Assembly (NCBI GenBank): GCA_009780285.1 | Contig: WRAL01000107.1 | Span: 1-5,922, forward strand | Direction of reading: 5' to 3' | Source of the DNA: Treponema sp. | Lineage (GTDB): Bacteria > Spirochaetota > Spirochaetia > Treponematales > Breznakiellaceae | DNA length: 5,922 bases | Shown: positions 1-5,405 of the stretch, one piece after another | Layout of the letters: each line of letters opens with the position of its first letter | How positions within the stretch are numbered: the stretch's first letter is position 1 | Program-made: the position numbers and the translations under genes | Notes under the pieces: generated by a model | What the model was told of the DNA's origin: nothing | The model's input: the letters and a program-made list of their open reading frames with translations, nothing else | Database searches by the model: none

Positions 1-129
1 CCGCTTAAGGGGCTTGAGGGAAGGATAATTAAGGTCGATAAAAGAAAGAAGAGGGCGAAGATAAGGCTCGATCTGTACGACGAGTCCTTCGCCATAGACC
101 TTGCGTTCGAGATTATAGACGCGCTGTAG
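1..129 (+). CDS. NusG-family antitermination factor, C-terminal KOW domain (5' truncated by window)
   Basis: Only the last 42 codons are present, read in frame from base 1 to a TAG stop. The peptide begins PLKGLEGRIIKVDKRKKRAK and continues with a short beta-rich stretch ending in FEIIDAL. This is the pattern of a NusG KOW domain: G-P-L-K/F-x-G-x-x-G-x-I-x-K-V/I-D followed by basic residues. In NusG proteins this domain contacts ribosomal protein S10 or Rho, while the missing N-terminal NGN domain binds RNA polymerase. The LxGLEGxIxKVDKRKxRAK wording and the position directly in front of polysaccharide genes resemble specialised NusG paralogues (LoaP/UpxY/RfaH-like) more than housekeeping NusG, which normally sits beside secE and rplK. 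Its likely role is processive antitermination of the operon it heads. That role is inferred from context; the KOW assignment is seen in the sequence. Confidence 0.8.
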   Translation, partial: PLKGLEGRIIKVDKRKKRAKIRLDLYDESFAIDLAFEIIDAL

Positions 130-151
130 CGCCCCTCCGGCGCCGGGGCGC
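129..151 (+). other. GC-rich RNA hairpin between NusG-like gene and dehydratase gene
   Basis: A perfect 7-bp inverted repeat, GCGCCCC at 129-135 and GGGGCGC at 145-151, encloses a 9-base loop. It starts at the last base of the NusG-like stop codon and ends five bases before the purine-rich ribosome binding site of the next gene. No U-tract follows, so it is not a standard intrinsic terminator. It could be an mRNA processing or stability element, a pause site, or an RNA contact for the neighbouring NusG paralogue. The inverted repeat is observed; any function is inference. Confidence 0.4.
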
Positions 152-165
152 CATTGGGAGGGGGC

Positions 166-1722
166 ATGACAACGAGAAAATCCAGGCGCCTGTACGTTAT
201 AGGCGCCGGCTTCGCCGGGAGATCCCTGGCGGCGCAGATTCGGGAGAAGGCCGTTTTCGGCGAGGTCGTCGCGTTTCTTGACGACGATCTGGAAAAAATA
301 GGCACGAGAATAGACGGCGTGCCGGTTTTGGGGCCCATACGGGACGTGGCGCGCCTTTTGCGCATGAACCCGGCGGACGAGGCGATAATCGCGATCCCCG
401 GCGCCAGCCGCGAGTGCCTTAAGGAGCTTTACTGCGCCCTTAAAAAGGCCGGCTTCGAGAAAATAAGCATACTTCCCGGCATTTCCCAGATAGTCGAGGG
501 CGACGCGCGCCTCGTGCAGACCCGCTCGATCGATCCGCAGGACCTTTTGGGCAGGACTCCGGTGGCGATAAACCTTAGGCAAAGCCTTGCCTACCTGCGC
601 GGCAAGCGCGTGCTCGTGACCGGCGCCGGCGGCTCCATCGGCAGCGAGCTTTGCAGGCAGCTTCTTCTGGCCGGGGTCGCGCGCCTGTACCTTTTTGGCC
701 ACGGCGAAAATTCTATTTACCAGATAGACCGCGATCTGAGGCTTTTGCAGGAAGGCGGGGTGGGGGAAAAAACCTGTGTCGTGCCGGTGATCGGCGACCT
801 TAAGGACGAGCGATTTATCGACCACATTCTGGGGCGGCTTCGCGCCGACGTGATCTTTCACGCGGCGGCCTACAAGCACGTTCCCATGATGGTGGAAAAT
901 CCCGTGGCCGCCATCGAAAACAACGTCATCGGCACGGAAAACCTTCTTTTGGGCGCCATGCGCCACGGAACCAAGCGCTTCGTCCACATCACCACGGACA
1001 AGGCCGTGGATCCGGTGTCGGTTTACGGCGCCTCCAAGCATATCTGCGAAAGGCTCGTGATGGAAGCTTCCTCCCACAAGTGGGAGGCGGCGTCCTCCGG
1101 CGACGACGCGGCCTCCGGCGGCAATTTTATGGTCGTGCGCTTTGGAAACGTCCTGGGATCGCGCGGCTCCATCGTGCCGCTTTTCCAAAGGCAGATCGAG
1201 GGCGGCGGGCCGGTCACCGTTACGCACCCGGAGGCGCGCAGATGGTTCATGACGATTCCGGAAGCCTGCTCGCTCGTCCTTAAGGCCGGCGGGGTGGGCG
1301 AGAACGGCCGGCTGTACCTTCTTGACATGGGCGAGCCGGTGCGCATTAGGGACATGGCCGAGCAGATGATTCGCTTTTACGGCTTCGAGCCGGAGGCGGA
1401 CATCAAGATAGAATATTTCGGCCTGCGAAAGGGCGAGCGCCTGGACGAAAGGCTTTGGTCCGACGAGGAGGAGCCGCGCGAGACCGGGCACAGCCGGATT
1501 CTGCGCCTGGATCGCTCGCGGCCGCCGGCGATGGACCTCGCGCGCCTTATGGACGAGCTTAGGCCGATCTGCCGCTTCGACCCGGAGTTTCCCGGCCTTT
1601 ACCGTGACGAGGCAAGGCTGCGCGCCGCCCTGGCGCGCGAGATTCCTTCCATGCGCGAGGCGCAGGGCTTGGAAAAAAAGGCGCGCGCCGGCGGGAGGGC
1701 CGCGGTCGGGGCTTTTTCGTGA
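166..1722 (+). CDS. Nucleotide-sugar 4,6-dehydratase, CapD/WbpM/PglF family, lacking the membrane anchor
   Basis: This 518-residue protein has two Rossmann units. The N-terminal one (about residues 7-110) carries VIGAGFAG and the FLDDD...G.PVLG pattern of the family's CoA-binding-like domain. After the family hallmark DLLGRTPV comes the catalytic SDR domain with TGAGGSIG at 152-159, AAAYKHVPMMVENP, TTDK at 276-279, YGASK with Tyr287 and Lys291, VRFGNVLGSRGS, and a GLRKGERL-type end. Such enzymes remove water from UDP-GlcNAc-like substrates to give 4-keto-6-deoxy sugars for surface glycans. Typical long members carry four N-terminal transmembrane helices (around 600 residues or more). This one has none and should be cytosolic. 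ATG 166 is preferred to the in-frame TTG at 154 because GGGAGGGGG lies just upstream. A low-complexity stretch (302-319) interrupts the SDR domain. The gene lies 36 bp after the NusG-like gene and overlaps the next gene by 4 bp. Exact substrate is not determinable. Confidence 0.9.
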   Translation: MTTRKSRRLYVIGAGFAGRSLAAQIREKAVFGEVVAFLDDDLEKIGTRIDGVPVLGPIRDVARLLRMNPADEAIIAIPGASRECLKELYCALKKAGFEKISILPGISQIVEGDARLVQTRSIDPQDLLGRTPVAINLRQSLAYLRGKRVLVTGAGGSIGSELCRQLLLAGVARLYLFGHGENSIYQIDRDLRLLQEGGVGEKTCVVPVIGDLKDERFIDHILGRLRADVIFHAAAYKHVPMMVENPVAAIENNVIGTENLLLGAMRHGTKRFVHITTDKAVDPVSVYGASKHICERLVMEASSHKWEAASSGDDAASGGNFMVVRFGNVLGSRGSIVPLFQRQIEGGGPVTVTHPEARRWFMTIPEACSLVLKAGGVGENGRLYLLDMGEPVRIRDMAEQMIRFYGFEPEADIKIEYFGLRKGERLDERLWSDEEEPRETGHSRILRLDRSRPPAMDLARLMDELRPICRFDPEFPGLYRDEARLRAALAREIPSMREAQGLEKKARAGGRAAVGAFS

Positions 1723-2957
1723 TCGCCGCGACGGACGACATTCCCTTCGCAAGGCCTTTTATCGGCGCGAGCGAGGAGGAAGCCGCCCTTCGCGTCCTTC
1801 GTTCCGGCTGGCTTACCACCGGCGCCGAGGCGCTGGCCTTTGAAAAGGAGTTCGCCGAATTTTTAGCCTCGCGCGAAAACGGCGCCCACGAAGGCGCCCT
1901 AAAATGCCTTGCCGTAAATTCCGCCACGAGCGGCCTGCACCTCGCGCTTGAAGCCTGCGGCGTTGGCCCTGGCGACTTCGTCCTTGTTCCATCCCTTACC
2001 TTCGCCGCCACGGCCGAGGTCGCGCGCTACCTTGGCGCGGATCCGGTCTTCGTGGATGTTGCGCCGGGAACTTTTCACCTGGATCCCGGCGCGCTGGAAA
2101 AGGCCTTCGCTCGCCTGCCCAAGGGAAAGGCCAAGGCGGTAATCCCCGTGCATTTCGGCGGGCTTTCCTGCGACATGCGCGTCATCCTCGAAATCGCGCG
2201 GGCCTACGGCGCCAAGGTTATCGAGGACGCGGCTCATTCCTTTCCTTCTTTTATTCCCAATGATGGGGGAGGGGGGGGCTTTGCCGGGACGCTGGCCGAC
2301 GCGGGCGTTTTTTCCTTTTACGCGACAAAGACGATCACCACCGGGGAGGGGGGGATGCTTTGCTCGCGCGATCCGGAAATACTTGCGCGCGCTTCGATCA
2401 TGCGCTGTCATGGAATAGATCGCAGCGTTTGGAACCGGTATTCCGATGCGCGCGCCTCCTGGCGCTACGAGGTGGTCGAAGCCGGCTATAAGTACAACAT
2501 GCCGGACATTCTGGCGGCTATCGGCCGCGCGCAGCTTTCGCGGGCCTGGGATCTTCTGCGCGAGAGGGAGGAAATCGCCCGAGCCTACGACGAGGCTTTC
2601 GCCGGCGACGAGCGCTTTGTTTTGCCGCCCACCGGCCCCGGCGACGCGCGCCACCTTTATCCCCTGCGCCTTGGGCCTGCCGCCGGCTCCACGCGCGACG
2701 ACTTCGTTCAAAGGCTGAAGGACGCGGGCGTCGGCGCCTCCGTTCACTTTATTCCCCTGCACGCAATGCCGTACTACCGCGATCGCTACGGCCTTCGACA
2801 GGACGATTTCCCCGAAACGATGAAGTCCCACCTAAGCGAAGTGTCCCTTCCGATCTGGCCGGGAATGACAGGCGCGCAAGTACGGCGCGTGATAGACGCG
2901 TCGCGCGAGGCCGTGGAAATCAATTTTCGCAAATTACCACGGAGTTTCAGGGAGTAA
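1719..2957 (+). CDS. DegT/DnrJ/EryC1/StrS family PLP-dependent sugar aminotransferase
   Basis: The 412-residue protein starts at GTG 1719, sharing GTGA with the stop of the dehydratase gene, which indicates translational coupling. Family motifs appear in order: RPFIG...LRSGWLTTG near the N-terminus, NSATSGLHLAL (67-77), VPSLTFAATAE, VIEDAAHS with Asp170 for the PLP ring nitrogen, FSFYATKTITTGEGGM with Lys204 as the Schiff-base lysine, GYKYNMPDILAAIGRAQL (256-273), and SVHFIPLH near the C-terminus. Length is normal for the family. It would transfer an amino group, usually from glutamate, to the 4-keto sugar made by the upstream dehydratase, giving a 4-amino-4,6-dideoxy NDP-sugar as PglE, PseC or VioA do. 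The exact product cannot be assigned. A run of five glycines (183-187) lies between the Asp170 and Lys204 motifs and is encoded by a long G-tract; members of the family usually have a short loop there. Confidence 0.93.
   Translation: MIAATDDIPFARPFIGASEEEAALRVLRSGWLTTGAEALAFEKEFAEFLASRENGAHEGALKCLAVNSATSGLHLALEACGVGPGDFVLVPSLTFAATAEVARYLGADPVFVDVAPGTFHLDPGALEKAFARLPKGKAKAVIPVHFGGLSCDMRVILEIARAYGAKVIEDAAHSFPSFIPNDGGGGGFAGTLADAGVFSFYATKTITTGEGGMLCSRDPEILARASIMRCHGIDRSVWNRYSDARASWRYEVVEAGYKYNMPDILAAIGRAQLSRAWDLLREREEIARAYDEAFAGDERFVLPPTGPGDARHLYPLRLGPAAGSTRDDFVQRLKDAGVGASVHFIPLHAMPYYRDRYGLRQDDFPETMKSHLSEVSLPIWPGMTGAQVRRVIDASREAVEINFRKLPRSFRE
2265..2354 (+). repeat. G-homopolymer tracts inside the aminotransferase gene
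   Basis: Five G at 2265-2269, one A, then eight G at 2271-2278 encode the pentaglycine loop. A second run of seven G at 2348-2354 encodes part of the conserved GEGGM motif. Neighbouring glycines in this window mostly use GGC, so the GGG codons stand out. Runs of this length are prone to slippage; a one-base change in either would frameshift the protein. The 8-G run lies before the catalytic lysine codon. The window copy is in frame. Confidence 0.6.
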
Positions 2958-3059
2958 AGAGGAGTTATGCGGAGCAAATCCCCTTCCGCGTCGCGCAGCG
3001 CGCTCTCCCTTCGTGGTTAATTTTCCGGCAAATTGAGTTCCCTGCCCGGGATGCGGCGC
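2958..3059. other. Convergent intergenic gap between sugar operon and chemoreceptor gene
   Basis: The 102-bp stretch lies between the 3' ends of the aminotransferase and the minus-strand MCP gene. A small CGCG-CAG-CGCG inverted repeat is seen at about 2991-3003. I see no hairpin followed by a T-run on either strand, so no intrinsic terminator can be called although convergent genes would be expected to need one. The only other content is the small ORF listed separately. Confidence 0.5.
2967..3020 (+). CDS. Possible 17-residue small ORF behind a good ribosome binding site
   Basis: ATG 2967 follows AAAGAGGAG (2956-2964), a strong Shine-Dalgarno match that begins inside the aminotransferase stop codon, though the spacing to ATG is short (about 2 to 4 bases). 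The predicted peptide is MRSKSPSASRSALSLRG, basic and serine-rich, ending at TAA 3018-3020. I recognise no family. It could be a real small peptide, the remnant of a third operon gene whose body has been lost, or chance. Confidence is low because 17 codons give no coding statistics. Confidence 0.2.
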   Translation: MRSKSPSASRSALSLRG

Positions 3060-4931
3060 TTAGTTGACCGTGAAGTGCGAGACTTCATTTTTTAGCGCCT
3101 CAAGGCCGGCGCGGTTGACCACGCTGATCTCGTTGACGCGCTTTACCGCCAGGCCTATCCGCTCCGCGTTTCCGCTCATTTCGTCCATGCCAAGGGCGAT
3201 GTCCTGCGCGGCCTTTTCAAGATTGACGCTTTCCACGATGACTTCCTTCGCGCCGTTAAGCATCTCGCTGGCGCCGGATCCCACAAGGTCCGTGATCTCG
3301 ACCATGCTGCCGGCTCCGTCAAGCATCTGGCGGCTTCCCTCGCGCTGTTCCTCCATCGCGTTGCGAATCGTTCCTTCCTGATCGGCGACAACCCTCACGT
3401 TCGCGTCTATCGCCTCGAACTTGTCAAGAACGCTTTCCGCCGACTTCGTTATTTTTACAACGGAATCCTTCATCTTTTTAAGGACCTCGCCCACGGTCTT
3501 TGATTGCATGCTCGAGCTTTCCGCCAGCTTGCGAATCTCGTCCGCGACGACGGCAAAGCCCCTGCCGGCGTCTCCGGCGTGCGCCGCCTCAATCGCCGCG
3601 TTCATCGAAAGCAGGTTCGTCTGGCTCGCGATGTTCTGCATCACGGAGTTAATGTCCATAAGGCCCTCGGACTCGCGCGCGATTTCCTGGATGTCCTGCA
3701 CCACGTCCCGCACGCCGGCGCGCCCCACGTCGGACGCGTCCATGAGCGACCTCACGCTCGCCTCGTTCTTAAGAAGAGTGTCGGTTACCGAGCGAATGCT
3801 CGCCGCCATCTGCTCCACCGCGCTTGAAACCCCCGACACGCGCGAGCTTTGCGCCTCGACGTGCCCGTCAAGCTGCTTTATGTTGGAAGTAAGCTGCTCC
3901 ATCGTCGAGTGGGTTTCCCTTACGCTGGCGCTTTGGTTCACGACCTTTCCCCTTATGTCGGAAACGCTGTCGGAAATGCGCTCCGCGGCAAGCGCCGTTT
4001 CGGTCATGTTCGTCGAAAGGCTTTCGCCTATGCCGGTAAGCTCGTCCGATTTGTTTTTAATCACGCTGACAAGGCTTCCGATGTTCTCAAAAGTAATGTT
4101 AAAGAAATTAGCCAGCTCGCCGATCTCGTTTTTCCCTTTTACGTTTATGCGCCTGCCAAGGTGCGTCTTTCCGTTCGAAATCACGGTTTTCAGGCCCTCG
4201 GCCACCGCGTGAAGCGGACGAATGATAAAGAGCGCGTTGTAAGCAAAGTTAAGCGCGATGAAGACAAGAACCGCGCCGAGGGAAACGAAGGAAATCACCT
4301 GCGCTACCGTCTGCGCCGCTATCGATTCGTCGGCTATCCTTCCGGTCCTTTCGTTCAGCATATCCTCGAAGCGCGTTATCGATCCGAAAATCTCGTTCAG
4401 GGCCCTTTGATGGGCGTCGCCGTAAACAAGGCTGATCGCCATTTCCGAGTTCGCGGCGCCGCGAATGGTGAATTGCCCCGATGCGTTGCGGAAAAGCCCG
4501 CGCGCGGCGTTCATCGATATGATCTCGGTTTCCGAAAGATTGTTGGAAAGATTCAGCGCCGTTTGAAGCATGGCGTATTCGTCGCCCGTAACGCCGTGTT
4601 CCCGTATAAGATCCAAAAGCGCGCGCGCTTCCCCCGGCGCGACCATCGCGTTCGCCGGCCTGGGATCCAGCCCCGCGCGCGCTCCAATTACGCGCTCGTA
4701 GGCGATCGCCGAGTCCTCCGCTCCCGTAACGGCGAATCTGCGCGCGTGTCGCGTAAGATCCTCCACGCTAATGCGAAGCTCCGACGCCAGCGCCGTGATC
4801 AAAACCCGATTTTCGGCGAGCGTGTCTACGGTGTAAATCCTTTGAGCAAGGTTTATCTGCGCCAGCACGGCTATGATAATAAGCGCGAGCGAAAGAGCGT
4901 TGATGAGTCTGGAAGTTGTCTTGATCGTCAT
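3060..4931 (-). CDS. Methyl-accepting chemotaxis protein (transmembrane chemoreceptor)
   Basis: The 623-residue protein has classical receptor layout. A first transmembrane helix lies at about 9-29, a mainly helical periplasmic sensor region at 30-210, a second transmembrane helix at about 211-236, a HAMP linker at about 237-290 (RPL at its start, NEIGELA inside), and a long coiled-coil signalling domain from about 291. The kinase-contact tip at about 433-470 reads IASQTNLLSMNAAIEAAHAG, then DAGRGFAVVADEIRKLAE, the invariant hairpin that binds CheW and CheA. The receptor would sense a periplasmic ligand and control flagellar rotation through CheA/CheY. The ligand is unknown; I do not recognise the sensor domain. 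There is no NWETF-type CheR/CheB tether; the protein ends EVSHFTVN, a tail style I associate with spirochaete receptors. ATG 4931 is supported by GAGGA about 7 bases upstream. No che genes adjoin it, so it appears to be a stand-alone receptor gene. Confidence 0.96.
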   Translation of the reverse strand: MTIKTTSRLINALSLALIIIAVLAQINLAQRIYTVDTLAENRVLITALASELRISVEDLTRHARRFAVTGAEDSAIAYERVIGARAGLDPRPANAMVAPGEARALLDLIREHGVTGDEYAMLQTALNLSNNLSETEIISMNAARGLFRNASGQFTIRGAANSEMAISLVYGDAHQRALNEIFGSITRFEDMLNERTGRIADESIAAQTVAQVISFVSLGAVLVFIALNFAYNALFIIRPLHAVAEGLKTVISNGKTHLGRRINVKGKNEIGELANFFNITFENIGSLVSVIKNKSDELTGIGESLSTNMTETALAAERISDSVSDIRGKVVNQSASVRETHSTMEQLTSNIKQLDGHVEAQSSRVSGVSSAVEQMAASIRSVTDTLLKNEASVRSLMDASDVGRAGVRDVVQDIQEIARESEGLMDINSVMQNIASQTNLLSMNAAIEAAHAGDAGRGFAVVADEIRKLAESSSMQSKTVGEVLKKMKDSVVKITKSAESVLDKFEAIDANVRVVADQEGTIRNAMEEQREGSRQMLDGAGSMVEITDLVGSGASEMLNGAKEVIVESVNLEKAAQDIALGMDEMSGNAERIGLAVKRVNEISVVNRAGLEALKNEVSHFTVN

Positions 4932-5004
4932 TTTTGTTCCTCAGCTTTGGCATGTGCCCGTTTTTTGTTTTCCCTCCTAAAGGAGAGCGCTACTTTTTTA
5001 ATAG

Positions 5005-5036
5005 AGTTGTTCGGAAACTTCAGTTTCAGAACAGCT
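5005..5036. repeat. Imperfect inverted repeat 1 (about 15-bp arms, 2-base loop)
   Basis: The left arm at 5005-5019 includes GTTGTTCGGAAACT and the right arm at 5022-5036 includes AGTTTCAGAACAGC. They pair along their whole length except for one mismatch (5013/5028) and one G-T wobble (5007/5034). The loop is two bases. It is the first of three palindromes in tandem and is a diverged copy of the third. Confidence 0.75.
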
Positions 5037-5046
5037 TCCACCGAAA

Positions 5047-5073
5047 GCGGCAAAATACGCAGTATTTTGCCGC
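5047..5073. repeat. Perfect inverted repeat 2 (12-bp arms, 3-base loop)
   Basis: GCGGCAAAATAC at 5047-5058 and GTATTTTGCCGC at 5062-5073 are exact reverse complements around GCA. Neither side is followed by a T-run, so a Rho-independent terminator is unlikely. It may form an RNA hairpin in a long MCP leader, a DNA cruciform, or be the central part of a small dispersed element. Confidence 0.85.
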
Positions 5074-5074
5074 G

Positions 5075-5107
5075 CTTGTTCGACAACTAATCAAGTTGTC
5101 GAACAAG
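5075..5107. repeat. Perfect inverted repeat 3 (14-bp arms, 5-base loop)
   Basis: CTTGTTCGACAACT at 5075-5088 and AGTTGTCGAACAAG at 5094-5107 are exact reverse complements around AATCA. It starts one base after repeat 2 ends. No T-run follows on the plus strand. Its left arm matches the left arm of repeat 1 at 11 of 13 positions, so the two appear to be copies of one palindrome. Confidence 0.85.
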
Positions 5108-5245
5108 TCCAATAATGCAAGCCTCGCAGTTTTCATCGCAGGCGATCTTCTTCGCAACCGACAGGCGCGCGAAAGAAAAAACTATTTCTCGCCAGGAGGC
5201 ACAATAACTTACGTTGCGAGCGAATTTTTTTCAATAAAGAAGCCA

Positions 5246-5257
5246 TGAATTAATTCA
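5246..5257. repeat. 12-bp perfect palindrome, possible operator
   Basis: TGAATTAATTCA reads the same on both strands and sits in AT-rich DNA about 75 bases upstream of the candidate -35 of the ABC gene. The size suits a dimeric repressor or activator, but a single short AT-rich palindrome can occur by chance and no second copy is evident. Confidence 0.3.
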
Positions 5258-5330
5258 AGCGAATCACGGAAGGCTCCATTCCCGCATAATGCCCTTTCGC
5301 AAGGAAAATGTCAAGCGCGCAGGGACGGGC

Positions 5331-5360
5331 TTGCCCAACCCCCCGACGATTTGCTATCAT
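5331..5360 (+). promoter_or_regulatory. Candidate sigma-70 promoter with extended -10 for the ABC exporter gene
   Basis: TTGCCC at 5331-5336 (4 of 6 to the -35 consensus) and TATCAT at 5355-5360 (5 of 6 to the -10 consensus) are 18 bases apart. TG at 5352-5353 gives an extended -10. The start of transcription would fall near 5367, leaving a short leader of about 40 bases before ATG 5406. Confidence 0.45.
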
Positions 5361-5405
5361 TCCTCTGGCGGGGAGTACGATTCTTCGCTAAAAACAGGAG
5401 GAAAA

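Larger units (their letters stand above)
4932..5405. other. 474-bp divergent intergenic region, AT-richer than flanking genes
   Basis: This region separates the divergently transcribed MCP and ABC genes. It holds the MCP ribosome binding site at its left edge, a CTCCT-AA-AGGAG mini-palindrome near 4973-4984, three large palindromes at 5005-5107, a 12-bp perfect palindrome at 5246-5257, and a plus-strand promoter candidate at 5331-5360. I see no tRNA, no convincing protein-coding frame and no standard terminator. I could not locate a convincing promoter for the MCP gene; neither a good sigma-70 nor a flagellar sigma-28 match is visible on the minus strand. Confidence 0.6.

Noticed and set aside
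154..165. Upstream TTG start adding four residues (MGGG) to the dehydratase
   Set aside because: These codons are the ribosome binding site of ATG 166 itself, and TTG 154 has no purine-rich site of its own.
1899..2831. 310-codon open frame on the minus strand
   Set aside because: It lies wholly antisense to the aminotransferase, whose family motifs are clear throughout. The open frame is a by-product of GC-rich codon use and its translation resembles no family I know.
4975..5003. Flagellar sigma-28 promoter for the MCP gene on the minus strand
   Set aside because: A TAAA box can be read there but no GCCGATAA-like -10 follows at the right distance.
3849..5090. 413-codon open frame on the plus strand
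   Set aside because: It is antisense to most of the MCP gene and then runs into intergenic palindromes. Its translation is Arg/Val-rich without recognisable motifs.
5047..5107. Rho-independent terminators formed by palindromes 2 and 3
   Set aside because: Neither palindrome is followed by a T-run in either direction, and both lie between divergent promoters rather than after a gene.
5005..5107. CRISPR array
   Set aside because: There are no direct repeats separated by unique spacers of constant length; the units are inverted repeats of differing sequence lying side by side.
4934..5248. 104-codon open frame across the intergenic region
   Set aside because: It starts at TTG without a ribosome binding site and reads straight through all three palindromes. 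It gives no recognisable protein and is better explained as non-coding.
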